Below are positions 18,391 through 27,876 of a DNA stretch of 64,000 nucleotides, piece after piece. Source of the DNA: Bacteroidota bacterium (lineage in GTDB: Bacteria; Bacteroidota; Bacteroidia; Chitinophagales; Chitinophagaceae). Below the pieces are notes generated by a model that saw only the letters and a program-made list of their open reading frames with translations, was not told the DNA's origin and ran no database searches. Position numbers and translations under genes: made by a program. The DNA is taken from positions 174,511-238,510 of the forward strand of contig JAIUNV010000008.1 of the NCBI GenBank assembly GCA_020161435.1. The letters run 5' to 3'. The stretch's first letter is position 1. Each line of letters starts with the position of its first letter.

Positions 18391-21375
18391 ATGATTCGTG
18401 TAGCATATTCATATCGTTTGATTACAGCAGCATTGCTGCTGCTGGTTGTAAAGGCTTCGTTTGCACAAAAGCAGGCGAAGCCTGTGCCGCCTTTGTATGT
18501 AGAGAAAGGACAACTTCAATACAAGCCCGATACATTGGGCAATCGCATTCCCGATTTTTCGTATTGTGGCTACAAAGCATCTGAGCAAGCCATACCTGTA
18601 GTGCCAGCAAAAGTGTATGTGCCACTTAGCACAAAAGATGCCACAGATAACATTCAACTGGCCATTGATTATGTAAGTGGTATGCCGAAAGATGCACAAG
18701 GTTTTCGGGGTGCTGTTCAATTGTTGCCGGGTGAGTATAAAGTGAGCGGCTCTTTGCGCATCGATTCATCAGGTGTGGTGCTGCGGGGTAGTGGGGCTTT
18801 TGCAAAAGGCACACGCATTGCCGGCACCGGCGCCAGCCGCGAAACCTTGCTGCGCCTGTTGGGTGAAGGAAAGCCCACGGTGCTGCATACGCAAACCATT
18901 GCAGATAAGTATGTGCCAGTCAATAGCAAGCTGGTAACAGTGGCTGATGTTGCTGTCTATCATGTTGGCCAGCATGTTCGCATTCACCGGCCATCCACTG
19001 CAGCATGGATACAAGCTTTGGGTACCGACCATTTTGGTGGCGGCATTACGGCGTTGGGTTGGAAGCCGGGCGAAAGAGATTTGTTTTTCGACAGAACCAT
19101 CACGGCTATTCATGGCCATCAGCTGGAGCTGGATGCACCCATTACTACGGCATTGGACGTACAATACGGAGCTGCATTTGTGCAGTTGATACAATGGCCC
19201 GGCCGGATTTCTCAAACTGGTGTGGAAAATCTGCAACTTGTTTCTGCTTACAATAAAGCCAATGCAAAAGACGAAGATCATCGTTGGGATGCCATTGGCA
19301 TTGAAAATGCAGTCGACTGTTGGGTGCGTCAGGTGAGTTTTCAGCATTTTGCTGGCAGTGCTGTGCGGGTGTTGGAAACTGCACAACGTATCACCGTAGA
19401 AGATTGTATTGCTACACAACCCATTTCTGAAATTGGCGGTCAACGTCGATATACCTTCTTCACCAGCGGCCAGCAAACTTTGTTTCAGCGCTGTTATGCC
19501 GAAAATGGTTATCATGATTTTGCTGCTGGCTTTTGTGCAGCAGGCCCCAATGCATTTGTACAATGTGAATCTATATTGCCGTACAGCTTTAGCGGCGCCA
19601 TAGACAGCTGGGCAAGCGGAGTGCTGATGGATGTGATAGCTGTAGATGGCAACGCATTGCGTTTTGGCAACAGAGGACAGGATGCAAATGGTGCTGGATG
19701 GGCGGCTGCCAACAGTGTGTTTTGGAATTGTAGTGCAGCCCGTATAGATTGCTATCAGCCACCTACAGCACAAAACTGGGCGTTTGGCAGCTGGAGTCAG
19801 TTTGCAGGCGATGGTTACTGGAACGAATCGAACAACAGCATACAACCCCGCAGTTTGTACTATGCACAACTGCAAGAGCGTTTGAAAAAAGATGTAGCCG
19901 CTTTGGCACAACTGATGCCAGTGTCTACGGAGGCGAGTAGTAGCCCTTCGGTAGCGGTGGCATTGCAACTGAGTAAAGAAGCCATGCAGCTCAAGCCACT
20001 GTTGAAGACATGGATTGAAGCTGCTGCCAAACGAAATGCGTTGCCTGTAACAACAACTGCCGCACCATCCATTACGGATATTGTAGAAATTGTTTCCCGA
20101 CCAGCTGATCCCTTTCCAATTACACAACTGAAGCAAGGGGTATTGGTAAGAGATGGCCATTTACTGGCTGGTAAACGTACCAATGTACAATGGTGGAGTG
20201 GTAGCCTTAGCGCCAAAGACATTTCCAATGCCAAACCGCACCTCACTCGTTTTGTACCCGGCCGCTACGGCAAAGGTTTGACAGATAATATTAAAGAAGT
20301 GGCTGTTGACATGAAGGCGACAGGCACCGTAATGTTGGAACACAACTACGGTCTTTGGTACGACAGAAGACGAGATGATCATCAGCGGGTGCGAAGAATG
20401 GATGGCGAAGTATGGCCACCATTTTATGAGCAACCATTTGCCCGCAGTGGCCAAGGCACGGCATGGGATGGATTGAGTAAGTATGATTTAACCAAGTACA
20501 ATGCTTTTTACTGGAGCCGGTTACAATCATTTGCCAATGAAGCCGATGCTAATGGTTTGGTATTACTGCAACATCATTACTTCCAGCACAACATTATTGA
20601 AGCCGGAGCACACTATGCTGATTTTCCATGGCGTACGGCCAACAATATCAATAACACAGGTTTTGTAGAGCCGGTGAATTATGCTGGCGACAAACGCATT
20701 TTTTACGCCGAACAATTTTATGACATCAGCCATCCGGTTCGCAGAGCATTGCACCGCCAATACATACGGCAGTGTCTCAATAACTTCAGCAATAACCATG
20801 CGGTTATTCACAGCATTAGCGAAGAATATACCGGTCCTTTGCACTTTGTGCAATTTTGGCTGGATGTAATTGCAGAGTGGAAAAAGGAAACCGGCAAGCA
20901 ACCGCTCATTGCGTTGAGCACAACAAAAGATGTGCAGGATAGTATTTTGGCGAAGCCCAAATATGCGGCACTCATCAACATTATCGACATACGCTACTGG
21001 CACTATCAGGCAGATGGCACTTTGTATGCACCTGCTGGTGGCGTAAGCCTGGCGCCACGCCAACATGCACGGTTGCTGAAACCCAAAAAGACAAGCTTCG
21101 GGCAAGTGTACCGTGCTGTACTCGAATACAAAAAGAAGTTTCCTGAGAAAGCAGTGATGTACAGCGGTGATAATTATCCCGAATTTGGAATTGCTGTTTT
21201 GATGGCGGGTGGTAGCTTACCCGTTTTGCCTGCCAATATAGATGCAGCAATATTGGAAAAAGCTGCGGGCATGAAACCTGTATCTGGCAAAGAAGAAGGC
21301 GTCTATATCCTGAGCAATGGCAAAGCTTCCATTGTGTACAACAGCAACACCCATCAATTCACTGTTCAAGATTGA
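18391..21375 (+). CDS. two-part protein: pectin-lyase-like beta-helix plus TIM-barrel-like C-terminal half
   Basis: 994 residues, with signal peptide ending KASFAQ. Residues about 60-480 read as a right-handed parallel beta-helix (LLPGEYKVSGSLRIDSSGVV, GVENLQLVSA, ITVEDCIATQPISEIGG). Residues about 570-960 resemble the DUF6298-type domain that in my recollection accompanies such helices (LLQHHYFQHNIIEAGAHYAD, FNNSRAVIHSISEEYTGP-like core, VMYSGDNYPEFG). That half has several conserved-looking acids (SEEY, SGD, DIRYWHY) and could be an (beta/alpha)8 glycosidase. No catalytic residues can be assigned confidently in either half. It lies between PL1 and the GH140 gene, so action on a pectic oligosaccharide is likely. 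The linker between the halves is rich in Ala, Ser and Thr. Confidence 0.75.
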   Translation: MIRVAYSYRLITAALLLLVVKASFAQKQAKPVPPLYVEKGQLQYKPDTLGNRIPDFSYCGYKASEQAIPVVPAKVYVPLSTKDATDNIQLAIDYVSGMPKDAQGFRGAVQLLPGEYKVSGSLRIDSSGVVLRGSGAFAKGTRIAGTGASRETLLRLLGEGKPTVLHTQTIADKYVPVNSKLVTVADVAVYHVGQHVRIHRPSTAAWIQALGTDHFGGGITALGWKPGERDLFFDRTITAIHGHQLELDAPITTALDVQYGAAFVQLIQWPGRISQTGVENLQLVSAYNKANAKDEDHRWDAIGIENAVDCWVRQVSFQHFAGSAVRVLETAQRITVEDCIATQPISEIGGQRRYTFFTSGQQTLFQRCYAENGYHDFAAGFCAAGPNAFVQCESILPYSFSGAIDSWASGVLMDVIAVDGNALRFGNRGQDANGAGWAAANSVFWNCSAARIDCYQPPTAQNWAFGSWSQFAGDGYWNESNNSIQPRSLYYAQLQERLKKDVAALAQLMPVSTEASSSPSVAVALQLSKEAMQLKPLLKTWIEAAAKRNALPVTTTAAPSITDIVEIVSRPADPFPITQLKQGVLVRDGHLLAGKRTNVQWWSGSLSAKDISNAKPHLTRFVPGRYGKGLTDNIKEVAVDMKATGTVMLEHNYGLWYDRRRDDHQRVRRMDGEVWPPFYEQPFARSGQGTAWDGLSKYDLTKYNAFYWSRLQSFANEADANGLVLLQHHYFQHNIIEAGAHYADFPWRTANNINNTGFVEPVNYAGDKRIFYAEQFYDISHPVRRALHRQYIRQCLNNFSNNHAVIHSISEEYTGPLHFVQFWLDVIAEWKKETGKQPLIALSTTKDVQDSILAKPKYAALINIIDIRYWHYQADGTLYAPAGGVSLAPRQHARLLKPKKTSFGQVYRAVLEYKKKFPEKAVMYSGDNYPEFGIAVLMAGGSLPVLPANIDAAILEKAAGMKPVSGKEEGVYILSNGKASIVYNSNTHQFTVQD

Positions 21376-21392
21376 ATAACTGATTTAGGATT

Positions 21393-22766
21393 ATGAAGAA
21401 GTTTTTAGTATCGATAGGCATGTTGCTTCACTTGTTTGCACAGGCGCAGTTGCCTTTGTTGCAGGTGTCATCCAATCAACGGTATTTTCAAACGGCTGAT
21501 GGAAAACCTTTTTTTTGGTTGGGCGATACCGGCTGGTTGTTGTTTGTAAAATGCAATCGGCAGGATGCGGTGCACTACCTGGATGTAAGAAAGTCGCAGG
21601 GATTTAATGTGATACAGGTAATGGTGCTGCACGACATGAACAATACCAAAAATGTGTACGGCGATTTGGCTTTGCGAAATGAAGATGTGTCGAAGCCCAA
21701 TGTAACGGAAGGGAAAAATCCTGACAATGCAGATGCATACGATTATTGGGATCACGTGGAATACATTATAGATGAAGCGGCCAAACGGGGTATGTATATG
21801 GCACTGGTACCAGTGTGGGGAAGTAACGTGAAAGGCGGAAAAGTAACGCCGGAACAAGCTGCCGTGTATGGCCAATTTTTGGCACAGCGTTTTGCTAAGA
21901 AATCGAATATCATTTGGCTGAATGGTGGCGATGTAAGAGGTTCAGAAGGTGGCGAAGTTTGGGAAGTGCTGGGTAAAACCATCAAGCAATACGATCCCCA
22001 TCACCTCATGACTTTTCACCCAAGGGGAAGAACAACTTCCAGCGAATGGTTTCACAACAGTAGCTGGCTCGATTTCAATATGTTTCAGAGTGGGCATAAA
22101 GATTATGCGCAGGATACCGTAGCTACGGAAACACATCACTTTGGCGAAGACAACTGGAAGTACGTGGCACTGGATTACAAACTCAGCCCGGTAAAACCAA
22201 CGTTGGATGGTGAGCCTTCGTATGAAAACATTCCGCATGGTTTGCACGATAGTTTGCAACCTCGCTGGACCGATGCTGATTTGCGCCGCTATGCTTACTG
22301 GAGTGTTTTTGCCGGTGGTGCTGGTTTTACCTATGGCGAAAATGCGGTGATGCAATTCAACAATGCTGGTGATTGGACCGCCAATTATGGTGTGACTATG
22401 AATTGGAAACAAGCATTGATGGCACCCGGTGCTACGCAAATGCAACAGCTTAAAAAACTGGTTGAAAGCAAAGATTTTTTTCAGCATGCATCCGCACAGC
22501 ATTTGGTTGTGGACAATGGTGAACGCTATGCCCGTGTAGCAGCTGCAGCTTCTTATAAGCTGGCCATGTTTTATGTATTCACCGGTCGGTCATTTAAATT
22601 GTACATGAACCGAATCATGTTTACGCCTGCAAAAGCCTATTGGATAAAGCCTGCTACCGGTGAGCAGATAGTAATTGAAACTTTTACTAAAAAAGGTGAA
22701 GTAACATTTAATCCGCCGGGCGATGAAGCCAATGGTAACGACTGGGTATTGGTGATTGAAAAATAA
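21393..22766 (+). CDS. GH140 apiosidase-like glycoside hydrolase
   Basis: 457 residues with signal peptide ending FAQAQ. The DUF4038-type (beta/alpha)8 domain covers about residues 25-365 (ADGKPFFWLGDTGWLLF, then RKSQGFNVIQVMVLH), followed by a C-terminal beta-sandwich. Candidate catalytic residues are D180 in IIWLNGGDVRG and E274 in LDGEPSYENIPHG. They correspond in motif and approximate position to the catalytic pair of the characterised family founder from Bacteroides thetaiotaomicron (BT1012), which releases apiose-linked side chains from RG-II. GH140 also contains uncharacterised members, so the apiosidase call is an inference, but it is strengthened by the apiose-type catabolic genes starting 2.8 kb downstream. 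It lies 17 bases after the beta-helix protein and 2 bases before the GH43-like gene. Confidence 0.85.
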   Translation: MKKFLVSIGMLLHLFAQAQLPLLQVSSNQRYFQTADGKPFFWLGDTGWLLFVKCNRQDAVHYLDVRKSQGFNVIQVMVLHDMNNTKNVYGDLALRNEDVSKPNVTEGKNPDNADAYDYWDHVEYIIDEAAKRGMYMALVPVWGSNVKGGKVTPEQAAVYGQFLAQRFAKKSNIIWLNGGDVRGSEGGEVWEVLGKTIKQYDPHHLMTFHPRGRTTSSEWFHNSSWLDFNMFQSGHKDYAQDTVATETHHFGEDNWKYVALDYKLSPVKPTLDGEPSYENIPHGLHDSLQPRWTDADLRRYAYWSVFAGGAGFTYGENAVMQFNNAGDWTANYGVTMNWKQALMAPGATQMQQLKKLVESKDFFQHASAQHLVVDNGERYARVAAAASYKLAMFYVFTGRSFKLYMNRIMFTPAKAYWIKPATGEQIVIETFTKKGEVTFNPPGDEANGNDWVLVIEK

Positions 22767-22768
22767 AC

Positions 22769-23677
22769 ATGCGGTATTTTGTTTACATAGCTGTTAGTGT
22801 TATCCTGACTTCTTGTGCAGGTAAAGGATACTTGTTTACATCCTTTCACGAACCGGCAGATGCGGGGCTACGCATGCTCTACAGTTTCGATGGCAAACAC
22901 TGGACAGATTTGGATACGGTGCTGCTGAAGCCAACCGTAGGTAAGCAGCAAGTAATGCGGGATCCGTCAATGGTACAAGGCCCTGACGGTACTTTTCATT
23001 TGGTGTGGACCAGTAGCTGGCGTGGCGATAAAGGATTTGGTTATGCTTCGTCCAAAGATTTAATCCATTGGAGTGAACAACGTTTGATACCGGTAATGGC
23101 TCACGAACCAACTACGGTAAACGTGTGGGCTCCGGAGATTTTTTATGATGGGGCTACAAAAACGTACAGCATCATTTGGGCCAGTTGCATTCCCGGTAGG
23201 TTCGAAAAAGGGCAGGAGGCTGACAGCAACAATCATCGCATGTATATCAGCAGCACCAAAGACTTTCAAACATTTTCGCCCACCCAATTATTTCTTGACC
23301 CGGGTTTTAGTGTGATTGATGCGGTGATGGTACAAAGAGCTGCAAACGATTTTGTATTGGTACTCAAAGACAATACGAGACCGGAACGCAATTTGAAAGT
23401 TGCTTTTAGCAATAGCATCAATGGGCCATGGAAAAATATTTCTGCACCCTTTAGCGATGCTTTTACAGAAGGCCCAACCGTGGTAAAACTTGACAATCAG
23501 TGGTTGATTTATTTTGACTCCTACCAAAAGAAAATTTACGAAGCATTTTCAACGACTGACTTTCAGCAATTCGCAAACGTGACGAATGAAGTGCTACTGC
23601 CACAAGGGCACAAGCATGGAACGATAGTGCCCGTAAAAAGAACATTCATCCGGCGGTTGATTAAGTATACAAAATGA
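22769..23677 (+). CDS. GH43-like five-bladed beta-propeller lipoprotein
   Basis: A 302-residue lipoprotein; lipobox LTSC with C16. The repeated propeller strands (LYSFDGKHWTDL, DGTFHLVWTSSW, GYASSKDLIHWSE, FYDGATKTYSIIW) are those of clan GH-F/GH43 and its uncharacterised relatives. Candidate catalytic residues are D65 in MRDPSMV (base) and E234 in FTEGPTVV (acid), with an intervening Asp in IDAVMV as pKa modulator. GH43 enzymes remove alpha-L-arabinofuranose, beta-xylose or beta-galactose. The substrate here is not evident. The stop codon overlaps the next start in an ATGA, so translation of the following propeller protein is probably coupled. Confidence 0.82.
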   Translation: MRYFVYIAVSVILTSCAGKGYLFTSFHEPADAGLRMLYSFDGKHWTDLDTVLLKPTVGKQQVMRDPSMVQGPDGTFHLVWTSSWRGDKGFGYASSKDLIHWSEQRLIPVMAHEPTTVNVWAPEIFYDGATKTYSIIWASCIPGRFEKGQEADSNNHRMYISSTKDFQTFSPTQLFLDPGFSVIDAVMVQRAANDFVLVLKDNTRPERNLKVAFSNSINGPWKNISAPFSDAFTEGPTVVKLDNQWLIYFDSYQKKIYEAFSTTDFQQFANVTNEVLLPQGHKHGTIVPVKRTFIRRLIKYTK

Positions 23678-25512
23678 TTATGCGTGTAGTGAAGAATACG
23701 ATAGGTGCAGCTGCTGTTATCTTTTGCATGGCAACATCCAATGATGCATCTGCACAAGACACGGTTCGATATGTAGGCAGTACACTGGCAAATGTCGATT
23801 ATCATCATGGGCAGTTATCGCCGGCCATGGGTGTACACAACATACAAACCATGCGGGCCAACAGAGCCGATGCACCAAAGCCTACTGCATGGACGTATAA
23901 CCACGCACCCATGTTGGCGTATTGGAACAATAAGTTTTACCTCGAATACCTGAGCAATCCTGTTGGTGAACATCAAGGTGCCGGACAAACACTTTTGCAA
24001 TCATCATCCAATGGCTATGTATGGACAGAACCTGTCATTATTTTTCCGCCATACAAAGTGCCTGATGGTTTTGTAAAGCCCGGCAAAACAGATACAGCAC
24101 ACAACAATTATGCAGTAATGCATCAGCGTTTTGGTTTTTATGTATCGAAAGCCAACCGATTGTATGCATTGGGTTTTTATGGTATTGTACTGGGTGCAAA
24201 AGATGATCCGAATGATGGCAATGGCATAGGCCGTGTTATTCGGGAGGTAAAAGCTGATGGCAGCTTTGGCCCGATTTATTTTTTGCGCTACAACCATGCA
24301 TTCAATGCGCAAAACACTGTGTATCCGTTTTACAAATCATCTGGTGATAAAGCTTTGCTGGCAGCATGCGAAGAAATTTTAGCGACGCCACTACTCATGA
24401 TGCAAACTGTAGAAGAGGCCGACAGAAATGATCCGCTGATTCCTTTGCAAAAAGATTTTAAAGCATTCAACTTTTATCATTTACCCAATGGCCATGTGGT
24501 GGGTTTATGGAAATACGCATTAACGAGTATCAGCAAAGATGAAGGTAAAACATGGCAGTATGGTCCGCTTCGGGCTCCGGGTTTTATCAATGCCAATGCA
24601 AAAATATGGGGCCAGCGCACCAGCGATGGCAATTATGCAACGGTGTACAATCCGGCAGAGTTTCGCTGGCCATTGGCTGTGAGTGTAAGCAAGGATGGCT
24701 TGAATTACAACAATCTCTTGTTGGTGAATGGTGAAATAACCTCGATGCGGTATGGCGGCGCTTACAAAAGTTATGGACCGCAGTATGTGCGGGGCATTCA
24801 GGAAATGAATGGCAAGCCTGCTGATGGCAACATGTGGGTGACGTACAGTATGAACAAAGAGGACATGTGGGTGAGCAAAATTCCTGTGCCGATTGCAGAT
24901 AAAGCAACAGCTGATGTGCAGGATGATTTTACTTCAGATACCGCGATAGCCGCATGGAACAAATGGAATATCTATAGCCCTTTGTGGTGTAATGTTTCTT
25001 TGGATAAAAAAGGACTAACGCTGCACGATAGCGATCCTTTTGATTATGCAAAAGCGGAACGTTTGTTTCCAGAATCGAAGCAGGTTAATATTGATTTTAG
25101 CCTTACGCCGGCGCAAAATCAACATGGTGATTTATACGTGGAAGTGCTGGATACTAAAGGCACTGCAACGCTACGCCTGATATTGGATAGTGCAGGAAAT
25201 GTGCTTACCAAACAAGGCTATCGCAACAAGAGCCTGGGTAAATTCCGTGCCGGAGAAACACTCCGTATTCGAATTGAATTGAATACTACTACTCGTTTTT
25301 ATTCTGTTATTATCAACAATGGAAAACCGTCCCTGAATGTTTTCTTTCAGCCTGTAGAAAAGGTTCAACGTATAGCATTTCGTACGGGTGAAGTACGGCG
25401 TTTTCCCAATGCAGACACGCCCACCGATCAAGATTATGATCTGCCTGCTGCAGCATCGAGAGTGAAAGAAGCAACCTATTTTATTCATAGCGTATTTACA
25501 AATCATAAATAA
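23674..25512 (+). CDS. unassigned secreted beta-propeller glycosidase-like protein with C-terminal beta-sandwich
   Basis: 612 residues with signal peptide ending DASAQ; start codon overlaps the upstream stop (ATGA). Residues about 45-415 form a propeller-like series (WTYNHAPMLAYWNNKFYLEY, LLQSSSNGYVWTEP, SISKDEGKTWQYGP) reminiscent of sialidase/BNR folds, with Asp-box-like SKDEGKTW. Residues about 417-600 (DDFTSDTAIAAWNKWNIYS) look like a concanavalin-type sandwich. I recognise this as a protein often named exo-alpha-sialidase by automatic annotation, but no sialidase Arg triad is evident, so that name should not be trusted. Position between the GH43-like gene and the apiose-type operon suggests it processes the same side chains. 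Confidence 0.72.
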   Translation: MIMRVVKNTIGAAAVIFCMATSNDASAQDTVRYVGSTLANVDYHHGQLSPAMGVHNIQTMRANRADAPKPTAWTYNHAPMLAYWNNKFYLEYLSNPVGEHQGAGQTLLQSSSNGYVWTEPVIIFPPYKVPDGFVKPGKTDTAHNNYAVMHQRFGFYVSKANRLYALGFYGIVLGAKDDPNDGNGIGRVIREVKADGSFGPIYFLRYNHAFNAQNTVYPFYKSSGDKALLAACEEILATPLLMMQTVEEADRNDPLIPLQKDFKAFNFYHLPNGHVVGLWKYALTSISKDEGKTWQYGPLRAPGFINANAKIWGQRTSDGNYATVYNPAEFRWPLAVSVSKDGLNYNNLLLVNGEITSMRYGGAYKSYGPQYVRGIQEMNGKPADGNMWVTYSMNKEDMWVSKIPVPIADKATADVQDDFTSDTAIAAWNKWNIYSPLWCNVSLDKKGLTLHDSDPFDYAKAERLFPESKQVNIDFSLTPAQNQHGDLYVEVLDTKGTATLRLILDSAGNVLTKQGYRNKSLGKFRAGETLRIRIELNTTTRFYSVIINNGKPSLNVFFQPVEKVQRIAFRTGEVRRFPNADTPTDQDYDLPAAASRVKEATYFIHSVFTNHK

Positions 25513-25520
25513 GTATAACC

Positions 25521-26936
25521 ATGGCAAACCAATCATATGCAACCATCGGTGTCATCATCGGAAACCGTGATTTCTTTCCTGATAAACTGGTGGCAGAAGC
25601 AAGAACACAAATCATAGATCTGTTTCATCAATTGAACATTACGCCTGTAATGCTAAGTGATGCCGATACAAAGCTCGGCGGCGTAGAAACTTTTGCGGAA
25701 GCACAGAAATGTGCGGCATTGTTCAAACAGCATGCCGACAGCATTGAAGGCATTCTGGTGGTGCTGCCCAACTTCGGCGATGAAAAGGGTGTTGCAGAAA
25801 CCATTAAATGGTCGGGCTTGAATGTGCCTGTGTTGATACAGGCCTATCCCGATGATTTAGGCAAAATGGATGTGGTAAACAGGAGAGATGCCTGGTGCGG
25901 AAAAATTTCAGTGTGCAACAATCTGTATCAGTTTGGCATCAAGTATTCACTTACTACAGAACATGTGGTGAGTCCGACGGATGAAAGTTTCATTGCTGAT
26001 TTGAAAAACTTTCTTGCTGTTTGTCGTGTGGTGAAAGGTATGCGCAAAGTGCGAATAGGTGCAGTGGGTGCAAGGCCCGGAGCATTCAATACCGTTCGTT
26101 ACAGTGAAAAAATCTTACAACGCAACGGTATTTCTGTAACAACAGTTGACCTGAGTGAAATACTGGGTAATGCCAATAAACTTACTGCCAGCGATCAATC
26201 GGTAAAAGAGAAACTGGAAAAGATACATGCGTATGCAGCTACAGGAGCTACGCCCAACGACCGATTGGTACAGATTGCAAAATTGGATGTGGCGCTTGCC
26301 GATTTTATGGCTGCCAATTCATTAGACGCAACCGCTATTCAATGCTGGACATCGCTACAGCAAAACTATGGTTGCAATGTGTGCACCAGCATGAGTATGA
26401 TGAGTGAAAACATGTTGCCTTCTGCATGCGAAGTAGATGTAACAGGTACACTCAGTATGTATGCCATGCAATTGGCAAGTGGTTCACCATCTGCACTGGT
26501 AGATTGGAACAACAACTACGCCGATGATGATACCAAATGTGTATTGTTCCATTGTGGCAACTGGGCAAAGTCTTTCTTGCCGGATATTACCATCAGCACA
26601 GCACCCATTCTTGGTACAAGTGTTGGTACAGAAAATACGTATGGTGCATTGGATGGCCGTACTCCCGCCATGCCATTAACATACGGTCGTATCAGTACGG
26701 ATGATTGCAAAGGCATCATCAAAGCATACATTGGTGAAGGTGAATTAACGAATGATCCACTCAACACTTTTGGTAACCGTGCTGTGGCACAAATCAACAA
26801 CCTGCAAGGCTTAATGAATTATGTATGTCGCAATGGTTTTGAACATCATGTAGTAATGAACGCCAGCAAAACTGCAGGCATTCTGAAAGAGTCGTTTGAA
26901 AATTACCTGGGTTGGGAAACCTACACACATGGGTAA
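25521..26936 (+). CDS. apsI: L-fucose/L-arabinose isomerase-family enzyme, probable D-apiose isomerase
   Basis: A 471-residue cytoplasmic aldose-ketose isomerase of the L-fucose isomerase superfamily. Likely divalent-metal ligands are E304 and D306 in SACEVDVTG, and H344 in LFHCGNW. It is shorter than classical hexameric L-fucose isomerase FucI (about 590 residues). The next three genes encode a split transketolase and a glycerol-kinase-like kinase. That set is the described D-apiose route: apiose isomerase, apulose kinase and apulose-4-phosphate transketolase AptA/AptB. Together with the GH140 gene nearby, this makes D-apiose to D-apulose isomerisation the best call. L-fucose or another pentose isomerase remains possible by sequence alone. 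The stop codon directly abuts the next start. Confidence 0.8.
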   Translation: MANQSYATIGVIIGNRDFFPDKLVAEARTQIIDLFHQLNITPVMLSDADTKLGGVETFAEAQKCAALFKQHADSIEGILVVLPNFGDEKGVAETIKWSGLNVPVLIQAYPDDLGKMDVVNRRDAWCGKISVCNNLYQFGIKYSLTTEHVVSPTDESFIADLKNFLAVCRVVKGMRKVRIGAVGARPGAFNTVRYSEKILQRNGISVTTVDLSEILGNANKLTASDQSVKEKLEKIHAYAATGATPNDRLVQIAKLDVALADFMAANSLDATAIQCWTSLQQNYGCNVCTSMSMMSENMLPSACEVDVTGTLSMYAMQLASGSPSALVDWNNNYADDDTKCVLFHCGNWAKSFLPDITISTAPILGTSVGTENTYGALDGRTPAMPLTYGRISTDDCKGIIKAYIGEGELTNDPLNTFGNRAVAQINNLQGLMNYVCRNGFEHHVVMNASKTAGILKESFENYLGWETYTHG

Positions 26937-27803
26937 ATGGTGAATGGTTCAAATGCATTTAAAATGACAAGCAAGGAATTAAAATTAAAATCAGTTGAGT
27001 ATCGGAAAAAAATACTCAAATACATTTTGCAGGCAAAAGCCGGGCATACTGGTGGAAGTTTATCAGCTACCGATATTTTGAACGTGTTGTACAACGATGT
27101 GTTGAATGTATCACCAGAAAACTTTGCATCCCCCGACCGTGACCGTTATGTGCAAAGCAAAGGACATTGCGTAGAAGCATTGTTCGTCGTGTTGGCCGAT
27201 CAAGGTTTTTTTCCGGAAGAAGAGTTGAACACGTTGTGTAAATATCAATCGCATTACATTGGCCACCCAACCCGAAAAGTAAAAGGTGTTGAACAAAATA
27301 CTGGTGCGTTGGGGCATGGTTTACCTATTTGTGTAGGCACAGCTATTGCAGCCAAACTCGATAACAAAGCGTATCGTGTGTTTACCTTGATGGGGGATGG
27401 TGAATTGCCCGAAGGCAGTAACTGGGAAGCCGCTTTGAGTGCAGCACATTACAAGCTTGACAACCTCTGTGCTATCATTGACAAGAATAGCCTGCAGATT
27501 ACAGCAGCTACAAGTGATGTAATGAACACCGACCCGTTGGATGAAAAATGGAAAGCATTTGGCTGGGCAGTGAAAGAAGTAAACGGAAATGATATTGAGG
27601 AATTAAGAACTGCATTCAACAGTCTTCCTTTTGAAAAAGGGAAGCCATCTGTCATTATTGCACATACAACAAAGGGAAAGGGTGTGAGCTTCATGGAGAA
27701 TGAATTGAAGTGGCATCATGGTGTACCCAGTAAGGAACAGTATGAACAAGCAATGGAAGAATTAGATGCGGAACGAATCAATCTTGAACGACTGAGTAAC
27801 TAA
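26937..27803 (+). CDS. aptA: transketolase N-terminal subunit, probable apulose-4-phosphate transketolase subunit A
   Basis: 288 residues covering only the thiamine-diphosphate pyrimidine-side half of a transketolase. The ThDP motif runs from G153-D154-G155 (LMGDGELPEGSN) to N184 (IIDKN). AGHTGGSLSATD and SKGHCVEAL supply the conserved His residues that contact cofactor and substrate. The start is the ATG immediately after the isomerase stop; an in-frame ATG at 26964 is an alternative that would remove nine residues. It needs the C-terminal subunit encoded 73 bases downstream to make an active enzyme. By context it should transfer a two-carbon unit from apulose 4-phosphate to glyceraldehyde 3-phosphate, giving xylulose 5-phosphate and dihydroxyacetone phosphate. 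A repeat element fills the gap to the partner gene and overlaps its stop codon. Confidence 0.85.
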   Translation: MVNGSNAFKMTSKELKLKSVEYRKKILKYILQAKAGHTGGSLSATDILNVLYNDVLNVSPENFASPDRDRYVQSKGHCVEALFVVLADQGFFPEEELNTLCKYQSHYIGHPTRKVKGVEQNTGALGHGLPICVGTAIAAKLDNKAYRVFTLMGDGELPEGSNWEAALSAAHYKLDNLCAIIDKNSLQITAATSDVMNTDPLDEKWKAFGWAVKEVNGNDIEELRTAFNSLPFEKGKPSVIIAHTTKGKGVSFMENELKWHHGVPSKEQYEQAMEELDAERINLERLSN

Positions 27804-27864
27804 GAAACAAAGCTGCACAAAGAAAACTTAGTGGCTCTTTTTGTGCTCTGTGTCTTTGTAGTTA
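27799..27864 (+). repeat. CTTTGTG-family dispersed repeat, copy A
   Basis: An imperfect inverted repeat: a left part rich in ACAAAG (CTAAGAAACAAAGCTGCACA) and a right part rich in CTTTGTG (GTGTCTTTGTAGTT). It belongs to the same family as the copies at 44705-44770 and 56439-56518; with the latter it shares TGCACAAAG and CTTTGTAGTT. The TAA stop of the upstream transketolase gene lies inside its CTAAG start. Confidence 0.75.
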
Positions 27865-27876
27865 AATAAAAAGAAG

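Noticed and set aside
18769..20160. Long minus-strand open frame (463 codons) opposite the beta-helix protein
   Set aside because: It is antisense to a long, well-supported gene, has no recognisable domain and is rich in Cys, Ile and His as expected of a shadow frame.
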